From Rhodospirillaceae bacterium (GTDB lineage: Bacteria; Pseudomonadota; Alphaproteobacteria; Thalassobaculales; Thalassobaculaceae): a stretch of DNA of 63,001 nt. Below are positions 1 to 8,991 of this stretch, in pieces. The notes beneath the pieces were generated by a model that was given only the letters and a program-made list of their open reading frames with translations, was not told the origin of the DNA and made no database searches. A program made the position numbers and the translations under genes. Each line of letters begins with the position of its first letter. The first letter of the stretch is position 1. The stretch is from positions 1 through 63,001 of the forward strand of contig PBMU01000045.1 in assembly GCA_002722775.1 (NCBI GenBank). Direction: 5' to 3'.

Positions 1-2
1 TG

Positions 3-2129
3 CCGCGCACTCTCCTCCAACTCGTCACATTTTTGGCAGCCCCTACACTTGGGATCGCCGCGATTCCGGCGTCAGACTGGGTCAGCACACGGATCGCGGA
101 CGTCCGATTGGTAAGCGCAGCCTCGGGCACCGATAATGTGGACACGGTTCCGCTGGGCCTTCATTTCAAGCTCGCGCCTGGCTGGAAAATTTATTGGCGG
201 ACACCCGGCGACACCGGGTTTCCGCCGGATCTCCAGATAAAGTCCGCTACAAATCTGGAAAAGCTCGACTGGAAGTGGCCAGTACCCAGCCGGTTCACCC
301 ACTTTGGCCAGCAGAGCTTCGGTTACGAAGGCGAGGTTCTCTTTCCAATAACCGCGAGACTCATCCAAGCGGGCAAACCCCTGGGAATCGACGCAACGGT
401 TCACGCTCTCGCCTGCAGCGATATATGCGTCCCGATAGATGTATCCCTTAACTTGACACTACCTGCGGGCCCGGCGGGCCCGACGGTTTTCACCCAACTA
501 GTGAGCCGCTATCGCTCGCTCGTGCCGGGCCCTTTCAAAGGAACCGGGCTCGAGCTCACCGTCGTGCGGGTGGCCGTCGTTGCATCGGGACCAATGATCG
601 AGGTGGCAATCCGATCTGACGAGCCGCTTCGGGGGCCCGATGTGTTTGTCGAGGCAGAGATGAATTCGGGATTCACTTTCGGGACGCCCAAGGTGCGGCT
701 CGCGGCAGACAAACGGGAGGCTGTCTTCATGCTGCCTGCCACCGTACCGAAGGATGGTGTTCTCAATGGTCTGAATGTCGGGGTGACAATAGTCGACGGC
801 GCACGATTCGCTGAGGTCCAGACGAAAGTGGGCGCATTAGGGACCAAAACTAACACGTGGGCTGCTGTCGTTGAGCCAACGGCGCCCACTAATGTCTTAA
901 CCTGGTTAACGATGCTTGCGTTAGGAACTCTCGGCGGACTGATTCTAAACCTGATGCCCTGCGTGCTGCCAGTTCTTTCGTTGAAATTGCTCAGCGTACT
1001 GCGTTACGGCGGATCCGAAGCACAGAAGATCCGGTGGGGTTTCTTAGCTTCGGCTGCTGGTATCATAACGAGTTTCCTGGTGCTCGCCGTCGGCACGATT
1101 CTGCTCAAACACGCGGGTCTCGCAGTCGGTTGGGGCATCCAATTCCAGCAACCAGTATTCCTTGCAGCTATGGCCGTCCTCGTGACGGGTTTCGCTGCAA
1201 ACCTGTTTGGATGGCTCGAGATCGCGCCTCCTACCTTCCTTTCCTCGATCGGCAACCCCCGCGGCCAAACTGGTGGGCATTTCCTGACCGGGGTATTTGC
1301 GACACTGCTCGCAACCCCCTGTTCCGCGCCGTTTCTAGGCACGGCTTTAGGCTTTGCACTATCGCGTGGATCGGTCGAGATTGTTTCGATATTCGTCGCT
1401 ATGGGTGTCGGCCTTGCCCTGCCCTACCTGTTAGTGGCGGTCTATCCCGGATTTGTGAGGGCGTTACCACGCCCCGGAATTTGGATGCAACGGCTTCGCA
1501 TTTTTTTAGGGTGTGCGCTACTTGCCACAACCTTCTGGTTATTGAGCATTATCAGCGCGCTGACCAGCATTCTTTGGCTTTCCGCAATGGCGTTGTTACT
1601 TGCAACGGCGGCCGCAATCCTAGCATTTTCTAGGAACCGGGACCGCAGACGAAAATCGATTGCAGCGGCGGGCTTTTTTGCTTTTTTGGTATTAGCGATC
1701 GGCGCCAACCATCAGGACCCGGGCATTGGGTCGACTAAATTCGCAAGATCGGTGCCGACGTCTACGAGAGCCGAGGCGGTCAAATGGGAAGATTTCGACC
1801 TAAAAAAGCTCAAAATCTTGGTCGCTGAGGGCAACATTGTCTTGGTCGACGTAACCGCTGATTGGTGTCTAACCTGCAAGGTCAACAAGATTATGGTCCT
1901 CGACAGCGTCCAAATCGTCAATCGGATCACTTATCACGGAGTGAAAACTATGCGGGCGGATTGGACTAGGCCAAACGCCACTATCGCTGCCTATCTCGCG
2001 TCATTCAGGCGTTATGGCGTTCCGTTCAACGTGGTCTACGGGCCGTCCGCACATGATGGCATCCCGCTGCCTGAGCTCTTGTCAAAGTCAGGGATCCTCA
2101 AGGCATTCGACCAAGCGGCTGAAAGGTAG
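3..2129 (+). CDS. Protein-disulfide reductase, DsbD/ScsB family (5' end outside window)
   Basis: Moves reducing equivalents from cytoplasmic thioredoxin across the inner membrane to periplasmic thiol partners. The frame is open to the left edge and the first residues look like a signal peptide, so the true start lies upstream; the TTG at 33 is only the first possible start inside the window. Numbering from that TTG, all three cysteine pairs of the family are present: C128/C132 in the periplasmic N-terminal domain, C310 and C430 in the membrane domain (MPC and TPC motifs), and C612-L-T-C615 in the C-terminal thioredoxin-like domain. About eight hydrophobic segments lie between residues 285 and 570. 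A peroxiredoxin follows on the same strand. Family is clear; DsbD versus ScsB subtype is not resolved. Confidence 0.9.
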   Translation, partial: PRTLLQLVTFLAAPTLGIAAIPASDWVSTRIADVRLVSAASGTDNVDTVPLGLHFKLAPGWKIYWRTPGDTGFPPDLQIKSATNLEKLDWKWPVPSRFTHFGQQSFGYEGEVLFPITARLIQAGKPLGIDATVHALACSDICVPIDVSLNLTLPAGPAGPTVFTQLVSRYRSLVPGPFKGTGLELTVVRVAVVASGPMIEVAIRSDEPLRGPDVFVEAEMNSGFTFGTPKVRLAADKREAVFMLPATVPKDGVLNGLNVGVTIVDGARFAEVQTKVGALGTKTNTWAAVVEPTAPTNVLTWLTMLALGTLGGLILNLMPCVLPVLSLKLLSVLRYGGSEAQKIRWGFLASAAGIITSFLVLAVGTILLKHAGLAVGWGIQFQQPVFLAAMAVLVTGFAANLFGWLEIAPPTFLSSIGNPRGQTGGHFLTGVFATLLATPCSAPFLGTALGFALSRGSVEIVSIFVAMGVGLALPYLLVAVYPGFVRALPRPGIWMQRLRIFLGCALLATTFWLLSIISALTSILWLSAMALLLATAAAILAFSRNRDRRRKSIAAAGFFAFLVLAIGANHQDPGIGSTKFARSVPTSTRAEAVKWEDFDLKKLKILVAEGNIVLVDVTADWCLTCKVNKIMVLDSVQIVNRITYHGVKTMRADWTRPNATIAAYLASFRRYGVPFNVVYGPSAHDGIPLPELLSKSGILKAFDQAAER

Positions 2130-2311
2130 ATCACCTCGTCTGTGATGACCGCACCCCTACTATCTCGGTAACACTGGATTCCCTTTGCAATCTGCCTATC
2201 TTGTAACCATCGGGTCTGACCAGTCCGACAAAGAAAACATTCGGCGACAGATTACTGCATTGCCGGTCGTTAAAAGAACAAGTGTCATTACGCTGGAAAA
2301 GGAATTAGGAC

Positions 2312-2794
2312 ATGAGCATCAAAGCTGGCGACAAGGTTCCCGCGGTTTCACTGAAACACAAGTCCGCGGACGGCATTACCGACATTTCCTCCAACGATCT
2401 GTTTGGCGGTAAGAAGGTCGTAATTTTTGCACTTCCCGGCGCTTTCACCCCAACCTGTTCGGCGAAGCATCTTCCCGGTTTCATTGCAAAGGCGGATCAG
2501 CTCAAAAACAAAGGCATTGACACGGTCGCCTGTCTATCTGTCAACGACGCTTTTGTGATGGATGCTTGGGGCAAGGATCAGAACGTCGGCGATAAGGTGA
2601 TGATGTTGGCGGATGGCAGCGCTGAGTTCACCAAAGCCTTGGGCCAGGTCCTTGACCTCACGGATCGCGGTATGGGCGTTCGGTCGGCCCGCTACGCTAT
2701 GATTGTCGATAACGGCACAGTTAGCGAATTATTCGTCGAAGAGCCTGGTGCCTTTGAGGTATCAAGTGCCGAATACGTACTTAGCAAACTATGA
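2312..2794 (+). CDS. Peroxiredoxin, Prx5/redoxin family
   Basis: A thiol peroxidase of 160 residues that would reduce hydrogen peroxide or alkyl hydroperoxides. The peroxidatic cysteine is C49 in the PGAFTPTCS motif, and the active-site arginine is in the GVRSARYAM stretch. The only other cysteine is C74 (TVACLSVND), a position conserved in Prx5 but not normally the resolving one; there is no C-terminal resolving cysteine. It therefore probably works as a 1-Cys enzyme recycled by glutathione or glutaredoxin (inference). No signal peptide is seen, so it should be cytoplasmic. The ATG follows a purine-rich AAGGAATTAGGA stretch. It lies 182 bases after the DsbD-type gene; joint transcription is possible but not shown. 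Confidence 0.93.
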   Translation: MSIKAGDKVPAVSLKHKSADGITDISSNDLFGGKKVVIFALPGAFTPTCSAKHLPGFIAKADQLKNKGIDTVACLSVNDAFVMDAWGKDQNVGDKVMMLADGSAEFTKALGQVLDLTDRGMGVRSARYAMIVDNGTVSELFVEEPGAFEVSSAEYVLSKL

Positions 2795-4249
2795 GCCATA
2801 TCAAATTTAAGTTATTTGCGAACGGCGTTCTGGATCCCGGCCAGCGTTTCTTCTGATAGTTTTCGGGAAAACCGTATTGCAAAATGCTGCGGGCCGCCGG
2901 GTTTCCCCGGCGACCCACACCAACACGCGCTTTCATCGAAAGTGCCGGGACTCACCAATGGGTCTGTCTTGGCACGGACTCCCGCCGGTATTGCGCGACA
3001 CCTCACAAGCCGGAATCGTCCTCGGTCGACATTTGCGCAGACGCCGACATCCGACTACCGCACCCACCTTGGCCGAACGGCGCGGCTGTGGACACCCATC
3101 CAGGGCACTCCCCAGGCCGATCCTTAGATCAATCTGGAAAAGCCCCACGGCGACCCGTATGTATCGCAACCGTCACCGCTTTCCCGCCGCCGCCGGAGTA
3201 CGAAGCGGCGAAACCCGATTTCAGCTTGCCCCGCAACCTGTTTTCACAGATACCCTTAAAAGAGTTGCAGATTCTTGATGTTGAGCCCCGTGAGGATCGT
3301 AATCTTCAAATACTACATTGCGGGCAACACAACTACGTGTCACTACAAAAATGAGTGATAGGATCATCAGCGTCAATAAAAAAATCAACATATTCCCAAT
3401 AAATGTTCTATAATGCGGATTTATTTATTTAATAACATATTTTCCACAGAATTCTCCACAAACGCGCCCGGCCCATTACTTTACTATTTGTTTGAAATTC
3501 TTTGAGCATTCTATTCTTTAGACAACCAGGACGAATGATCCCCGGTTTTTCCTGAGCAGGACGTGTGATGGCGGGGATAACCCCCAGTCTTGAACTAACA
3601 CAAAAATTGACCACCACGAGGTTACCAAAATGGAAGCCCTAGCATTTTTGTATTAGCGTCGCACTCTCAATCAGGCTCCTGAGTTATTGCGAACGGCAGA
3701 GCAATCGCGCGGTCGCATTATAGCTAACACAGGGCCGCGCCTGCGCGACGTGTCCGTCTCGGCAAATTCCATCCTGATCATACGACCCTTCAGGCTGTTA
3801 ACGAATAAATTACAGGCTCGTGCTGCCGTGAATGCGACGTCATTGAACAGACCGGTTGAGGTTAATCGGCTGACGATCGTCTCGATCCATCCCAACATAG
3901 AGTCCAAGTTTATCGCGGGGCGGCCCGATACAGGGAGGCCTCGTCCACGATTGGCATCCAGCGAGACGGTTGGGGCACTTCCCACTACCTCCTGCGCGAC
4001 GGATGTTCCATCTCTTACGATTGTCGCGTCATCACCCCGGCGACAATCTCTCGTCGGCAAAATCAAGACAAGACCCGGCCACTATTTTGGAGAACCTCAC
4101 AATTATCTAATTCTTTACATGTTACTGTGTTTGAATTTTTATATGCGAAATCAAATTAACGGCGGGGCCTTCATACTGAAAAACCCTGCCAGGGCACTGA
4201 ATAACCTGATAATTTTCCGCCAACTTACAGATTGGATTAACATCACGCG
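2795..4249. other. 1.45-kb gap without a recognisable gene
   Basis: Several overlapping open frames exist on both strands (for example plus 2884-3354 and 3687-4325, minus 2812-3006 and 3671-4066), but none resembles a family I know, and their composition (runs of R, P, S, T) suits non-coding frames. The left half is GC-rich and could be a decayed gene. From about 3340 to 3520 the DNA becomes very AT-rich and carries two DnaA-box-like 9-mers. An imperfect 13-base direct repeat (CAGGACGAATGAT at 3527, CAGGACGTGTGAT at 3557) lies just to the right. The stretch 4080-4240 is again AT-rich and probably holds the promoter of the dCTP deaminase gene. Confidence 0.6.
3440..3460 (+). other. Pair of DnaA-box-like 9-mers
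   Basis: TTTTCCACA (3440-3448) and TTCTCCACA (3452-3460) each differ by one base from the DnaA box TTATCCACA, in the same orientation, 12 bases apart. They border an AT-rich segment to their left (about 3350-3440). This may be chance, a DnaA-titrating or regulatory site, or part of a replication origin. The flanking genes are not those usually next to alphaproteobacterial oriC. Confidence 0.3.
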
Positions 4250-5389
4250 ATGGATCCAGCCTCAAAAGCGAACCAAACGCTTCGAAGCACCGGAATACTT
4301 GGAAGTCAAACGCTCCGCGAGATGATCAAGGCTTGCCGGATCGAAGCGGACACCGCGATCAATGAACACCAGATCCAACCCGCTAGCCTTGATTTGAGAC
4401 TCGATTCCACCGCCTACCGCGTTCGCGCAAGCTTTCTTCCCGGCCGCAACGCAAAGGTCGCAGACAAGCTTTCTCTGTTGGAGATGCATCGGATCAACCT
4501 TACCGAAGGAGCGGTGCTGGAGAAGGGCTGCGTCTACATTGTCCCGCTTATGGAACGGATTAATCTTCCAAATAGTGTCTCGGGCACGGCCAACCCCAAA
4601 AGCTCCACCGGTCGCCTCGATGTTTTCACCCGTCTGATTTGCGACCATACCGGCGAATTCGAGGCAGTGTCGGCCGGGTATTCTGGTCCGCTCTATGCTG
4701 AGATCTCACCACGTACGTTTTCGATTTTGGTCCGGCGGGGAAGTTCACTCAACCAACTCCGCCTGCGCCGTGGAAACCCTCGAGCGGCGGACTCGGCCAT
4801 GCGCAAACTGCAAAAGGTCGATGGCTTAGTACACAGTGAGTCAGGGGAAGTTGATATCAACGACGGCGTAGCTATCAGCGTCGATCTAGAGGGGGACACC
4901 AAAACCGGCCTGGTGGGTTACCGCGCTAAGCCGCACACGGCACTTATCGACGTAGATAGGCCTGACGCCCACGATGTGTGGGACTTTTGGGAGCCTGTGC
5001 TAAGCCATAAAAACCAGCTGACCGAGCTTATCCTTAATCCGGACGAATTCTACATCCTGATGTCCAAGGAATACGTCTCGGTTCCATTGGATCACGCAGC
5101 GGAGATGCGGGCCTACGACACACGTGTGGGCGAGTTTAGAGTGCATTATGCAGGCTTCTTTGATCCGGGATTCGGTCACGCAGCGGCAGGTGGGAGCGGC
5201 AGTCGAGCGGTGCTCGAAGTTCGCTCGCACGACGTGCCGTTCTTGATCGAGGACGGCCAAACCGTTTGCCGCGTAGTCTACGAACCAATGGTCGAGATTC
5301 CCGACAAACTCTACGGCTTGAGCGGGATCGGTTCGCACTATCAGGGCCAGGGACTTAAACTGTCAAAACACTTCCGAGCTCCAATTTAA
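4250..5389 (+). CDS. dcd: 2'-deoxycytidine 5'-triphosphate deaminase, long alphaproteobacterial type
   Basis: Deaminates dCTP to dUTP in pyrimidine deoxynucleotide supply. The 379-residue protein is about twice the length of the E. coli enzyme and looks like a tandem arrangement of the dUTPase/dCTP-deaminase fold. The substrate-binding motifs IQPASLDLRL (residues 42-51) and SGTANPKSSTGRLD (111-124) are in the first half. A second jelly-roll-like half runs from about residue 190 to the end. The ATG at 4250 is used because family members carry about 20 residues before the ACRIEA-type segment; the ATG at 4322 is a possible internal alternative. It stands alone between two gaps, so it is probably transcribed from its own promoter. 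Confidence 0.9.
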   Translation: MDPASKANQTLRSTGILGSQTLREMIKACRIEADTAINEHQIQPASLDLRLDSTAYRVRASFLPGRNAKVADKLSLLEMHRINLTEGAVLEKGCVYIVPLMERINLPNSVSGTANPKSSTGRLDVFTRLICDHTGEFEAVSAGYSGPLYAEISPRTFSILVRRGSSLNQLRLRRGNPRAADSAMRKLQKVDGLVHSESGEVDINDGVAISVDLEGDTKTGLVGYRAKPHTALIDVDRPDAHDVWDFWEPVLSHKNQLTELILNPDEFYILMSKEYVSVPLDHAAEMRAYDTRVGEFRVHYAGFFDPGFGHAAAGGSGSRAVLEVRSHDVPFLIEDGQTVCRVVYEPMVEIPDKLYGLSGIGSHYQGQGLKLSKHFRAPI

Positions 5390-5865
5390 CACAATTTCTG
5401 AAAAGCATCCGCCCCGCACCACGGGGATAGGCCGGTGACTAGAGCCCCAACATTCGCACGAATGGTTGAAGAATTAGTGTGGGTGCATGTTGGTCTCAGT
5501 ATCTGGATAAACCTTTAAGGCTGACCGCCCGTCCGCCTGCTAACCACGCCGACCGCTCCGATCTGGCTCTGGACAACCATGACCTTGACCGCATGTCACC
5601 GACCGGCGTCGGACAAAACCCGGTGTTAAAAACTTGGCTCTACTCAACCTCGTTTTGCCTTTCGGAGATCCGGCCGAGTATGGAACTGTTTACACCCCTC
5701 AACCATCGGAGGCAGCCCTCAGCGCGTGGCTTATTCGGATCCGCGAGATGATCACTAATCTAACCTAGCTTGACATTGGTCCTCTCGACCGGTTTTATCC
5801 CTGCCCTCTTGAGCGTTCTGGGCGTCCCGGAGCGCTCTTCGGAGCTTTGATGAAGGAGGCGTCTC
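5390..5865. other. 476-base intergenic region before argD
   Basis: No credible gene. A GTG-started frame at 5479-5751 has no family resemblance and no ribosome binding site. A short hairpin (CCCCG, 5-base loop, CGGGG; 5412-5426) follows dcd, but no T-run comes after it, so it is only a weak terminator candidate. The right part holds the likely argD promoter. Confidence 0.6.
5770..5798 (+). promoter_or_regulatory. Candidate sigma-70 promoter of argD-argF-hslO
   Basis: A perfect -35 box TTGACA (5770-5775), 17 bases, then TTTTAT (5793-5798) as a moderate -10. The predicted start near 5805 would leave a leader of about 60 bases before argD. Confidence 0.45.
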
Positions 5866-7041
5866 GTGGTTACATCGGTGATGCCCACTTACGGACGGAT
5901 CGACATCGCTTTCGAGTGGGGGGAAGGATCCTACCTCTACAGCACGGCTGGGCAACGGTTTCTCGATTTCGCCACCGGTATCGCGACCAATTCGCTTGGT
6001 CACGCGCATCCGCATCTAGTCAACAAGGTTCAGGAACAGGCGGGCAAGCTCTGGCATGTTTCTAATCTTTACAACATTCCCGGCCAGATGGAGTTCGCAG
6101 ACCGCCTGGTAGCGAATTCCTTTGCCGATACTTGTTTCTTCTGCAATTCCGGTGCGGAAGCCATGGAAGGGGCCCTTAAGGCCGCACGTAAGTATCATTT
6201 CGCTAATGGCGATTCAAAACGCGAGGAAATGGTCTGCGTTAGTGGCGCGTTTCATGGCAGAACCTTAGCCACGTTGTCGGCCGGAGATAATGATAAGTAT
6301 CGGGAGGGGTTCGGCCCACGTCCTGGCGGTTTCAAGCACGTAGCTTTCGGAAACCTTAACGAGATGCGCGCAGCCATGTCGAATGAAACGGCGGCAATCG
6401 TGGTTGAACCAATCCAGGGCGAAGGGGGGGTCAACCCCGCGAGCGCTAAGTATCTACATTCGTTGCGCGAGATCGCGGACGAGTTCGGGGCGCTCCTAGT
6501 TTTTGACGAGGTGCAATGCGGCATGGGACGGACAGGCCATCTTTTCGCCTATGAGTTGTCGGGAATCATGCCCGATGTAATGGGCCTCGCTAAGGGGTTG
6601 GGAAGTGGATTTCCGGTTGGAGCGGTTCTCGCGACTGAGAAGGCGGCGTCAGGAATGGTGCCCGGCACTCATGGTTCGACGTATGGCGGGAACCCGCTCG
6701 CAATGGCAGCGGGCAACGCCGTCCTAGATGTAATGTTGGAGCCAAGATTTCTCAATTCAGTGAAAGAAAAGGGCGCCTATCTCGAATCAGCGCTTCAGGA
6801 TCTGGTCTCGCGTCATCCCAAGACCTTAGATTCTGTGCGTGGGGTTGGCCTTATGCGGGGTTTGAAATGCGTGTGTGCCAACAGCGATCTGATGACAGCG
6901 GCCCGGGGTGCAGGCCTCCTAACGGTCGTCGCCGCGGAAAACGTGCTACGCATCTTACCGCCACTGACAGTATCGACAGAGGAAATCGACGAGGCAATCC
7001 AGAAACTCGACGAAGCCTGTGCAATGGTAGCCGCCGTCTAA
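5866..7041 (+). CDS. argD: Acetylornithine aminotransferase
   Basis: PLP-dependent class-III aminotransferase that converts N-acetylglutamate semialdehyde and glutamate to N-acetylornithine and 2-oxoglutarate; family members often also serve as succinyl-DAP aminotransferase. The protein has 391 residues. The PLP lysine is K243 in the GLAKGLGSGFP motif, preceded by the VFDEVQCGMGRTG segment with the cofactor-binding aspartate. The GTG start at 5866 is chosen because AAGGAGG (5853-5859) lies 6 bases upstream, and because homologues begin with the same MPTY segment a few residues in. It is first in a plus-strand run, followed 36 bases later by argF, as in many alphaproteobacteria. Confidence 0.96.
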   Translation: MVTSVMPTYGRIDIAFEWGEGSYLYSTAGQRFLDFATGIATNSLGHAHPHLVNKVQEQAGKLWHVSNLYNIPGQMEFADRLVANSFADTCFFCNSGAEAMEGALKAARKYHFANGDSKREEMVCVSGAFHGRTLATLSAGDNDKYREGFGPRPGGFKHVAFGNLNEMRAAMSNETAAIVVEPIQGEGGVNPASAKYLHSLREIADEFGALLVFDEVQCGMGRTGHLFAYELSGIMPDVMGLAKGLGSGFPVGAVLATEKAASGMVPGTHGSTYGGNPLAMAAGNAVLDVMLEPRFLNSVKEKGAYLESALQDLVSRHPKTLDSVRGVGLMRGLKCVCANSDLMTAARGAGLLTVVAAENVLRILPPLTVSTEEIDEAIQKLDEACAMVAAV

Positions 7042-7077
7042 ACGATCGTTTAACCGCGGTGACATGGGGGCCGTGAC

Positions 7078-7983
7078 GTGACGGCAAGGACCCGACATTT
7101 TCTCGATTTGGACGCGATAGACGCCGCCGAATTGCGTGTCATCATTGATGCCGCAGCCGCTATGAAACGCGGAGAGTCGGGTCTCAATAAGCCGCTCGAA
7201 GGGAAATTCCTAGCCATGATCTTCGAGAAACAATCGACCCGCACGCGTGTGTCTTTTGAGGTCGCCATGAAACAACTAGGTGGTGAAGTCGTTGTCCTGA
7301 ATAGCAACGACCTACAACTCGGGCGTGGCGAAAGCGTAGCGGACACCGCCCGCGTGCTATCCCGTTACGTCGACTGCATCATGATGCGAACCTACGGATC
7401 CGAGAGGATCGCCGAAATGGCGGACTACGCAAGCGTCCCTGTGATTAATGGGTTAACCGACAGCACCCCCCCCTGCCAGTTGATGGCCGATGTGCTCGCC
7501 TTTGAGGAACATCGGGGTCCGATCAAAGGCCGAACCGTGGCATGGAGCGGCGACGGTAATAACATGGCCGCGTCTTGGATCCATGCATCGGTAAAATTTG
7601 GATTTAAATTAAAAATAGCGACACCTCCAGAGTTATCCCCCGACCCCGCTTTGTTAACGTGGGCAGATAAAAATGGTGGGTCGGTAGAGTTAATGCACGA
7701 CCCTCGAGCGGCGGTGGCTGGGGCGGACTGCGTCGTCACTGACGCCTGGGTCTCCATGGGCGACAACGAGGCAAGCCGACACAATATGTTGGCTCCTTTT
7801 CGGGTGGACGCTACGCTCATGGGAGCTGCTAAGGAGAACGTGGTGTTCTTACACTGTCTACCTGCCCATCGTGGCGAGGAAGTAACAGCGGATGTGATTG
7901 ACGGGCCGCAGTCTTTGGTCTGGGACGAAGCCGAAAATCGCCTACATTCCCAGAAAGCCATACTGGCCTGGTGCCTCCAATAA
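7078..7983 (+). CDS. argF: Ornithine carbamoyltransferase
   Basis: Catalyses carbamoyl phosphate plus ornithine to citrulline in arginine synthesis. The 301-residue length is normal for the family. The carbamoyl-phosphate loop STRTR is at residues 53-57, and the HCLP ornithine-site motif at 259-262 is followed by AHRGEE. It starts with GTG after a GGGGG tract about 9 bases upstream. The gene lies directly after argD, and its stop is only 2 bases before the preferred hslO start, so the three are probably one transcript. Confidence 0.97.
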   Translation: MTARTRHFLDLDAIDAAELRVIIDAAAAMKRGESGLNKPLEGKFLAMIFEKQSTRTRVSFEVAMKQLGGEVVVLNSNDLQLGRGESVADTARVLSRYVDCIMMRTYGSERIAEMADYASVPVINGLTDSTPPCQLMADVLAFEEHRGPIKGRTVAWSGDGNNMAASWIHASVKFGFKLKIATPPELSPDPALLTWADKNGGSVELMHDPRAAVAGADCVVTDAWVSMGDNEASRHNMLAPFRVDATLMGAAKENVVFLHCLPAHRGEEVTADVIDGPQSLVWDEAENRLHSQKAILAWCLQ

Positions 7984-7985
7984 TC

Positions 7986-8960
7986 ATGGTAGCTAACGGC
8001 ACCAACGGCGGCGCCGGGCCTGGCATGCCCCGCGACGACATCATCCTGCCGTTTCAGGTCGAACCTTTCAGTATTCGTGGCCGGTTCACACGCCTGGGCA
8101 AAGCCGCAAACACCATTCTTGCCGCTCATGACTATCCAGACCCGGTCGCACGACTGATGGCTGAAATGCTCGTACTTGCCCCGTCCCTCGCGGGCGCGTT
8201 GAAGTATGAAGGTGTGTTTACACTCCAAATCAAGGGTAACGGACCCGTGACAACATTGATGGCCGATGTTACCAGCGAAGGCGCGCTCAGGGGCTACGCT
8301 GGTTTCGATTCGAAGGCAGTGACAACGCTAGCGAACGAGCATGGCTCCACCGTGCCACTTCAGCGTCTTACCTGCGGCGGCTACATCGCGTTCACCGTCG
8401 ACCAAGGCCGCCACGCGGAACGCTACCAGGGGATCGCAGAGCTGGCCTGTGCCAGTCTCGCCGAATGCACGCAGGCTTATTTTCGCAATTCGGAACAGTT
8501 GCAGACGGGAATCAAAATCGCCGCCACACAAACGAACGACGCCTGGCGTGCATCATCACTGATGATCCAACGCCTCCCTTTCTCTGGCGACGAAGGCATA
8601 GCGGCGGGGATCACCGAGGATGAGTATGACGAGAGTTGGCGCACTGCGCTCGTGCTGATGAGTAGCTGCACGACGGATGAGTTGGTGGGGTCGAACCAAG
8701 CGCCCGAGGCTTTGCTCTACCGGCTTTTTCACGAGACCGGGGTCCGAACCTATCCCGACCAAATGGTCAAGGCACAATGCCGCTGTACTGTCGAGAAGGT
8801 GGAGCGCGTGCTGCGTTCCCTCACCACCGAGCAACTCAACGACATGACAGTGAATGGCGTCGTCTCGGTAGTCTGTGAGTTCTGCAAGGACGAGCGCCAC
8901 TATAACGAGGAAGCGCTTGCGACGTTGCGGGCGACATCGGACAATGAGATCGCCTCTTAG
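7986..8960 (+). CDS. hslO: Redox-regulated chaperone Hsp33
   Basis: Cytoplasmic holdase activated by oxidative unfolding when its zinc-binding cysteines form disulfides. The four zinc ligands are present near the C-terminus: C265-R-C267 and C297-E-F-C300, counting from the ATG at 7986. I prefer this ATG over the in-frame GTG at 7971, which lies inside argF, although the longer form cannot be excluded. The 324-residue length is slightly above the roughly 290-300 typical of enteric Hsp33 but usual in alphaproteobacteria. Following argF is a recurring alphaproteobacterial arrangement; a functional link to arginine synthesis is not implied. Confidence 0.94.
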   Translation: MVANGTNGGAGPGMPRDDIILPFQVEPFSIRGRFTRLGKAANTILAAHDYPDPVARLMAEMLVLAPSLAGALKYEGVFTLQIKGNGPVTTLMADVTSEGALRGYAGFDSKAVTTLANEHGSTVPLQRLTCGGYIAFTVDQGRHAERYQGIAELACASLAECTQAYFRNSEQLQTGIKIAATQTNDAWRASSLMIQRLPFSGDEGIAAGITEDEYDESWRTALVLMSSCTTDELVGSNQAPEALLYRLFHETGVRTYPDQMVKAQCRCTVEKVERVLRSLTTEQLNDMTVNGVVSVVCEFCKDERHYNEEALATLRATSDNEIAS

Positions 8961-8991
8961 TCCAACGGATGAAGCACATAGGACTCAGCCG

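Noticed and set aside
3527-3569. 13-base direct repeat as a mobile-element or CRISPR trace
   Set aside because: Only two copies with two mismatches, no flanking transposase and no regular spacing of further copies.
3687-4325. 212-codon plus-strand frame running into dcd
   Set aside because: It crosses an AT-rich promoter-like region, overlaps dcd in another frame, and resembles no protein family.
5479-5751. 90-codon GTG-started frame before argD
   Set aside because: No ribosome binding site, no family similarity, and unlike the codon use of neighbouring genes.
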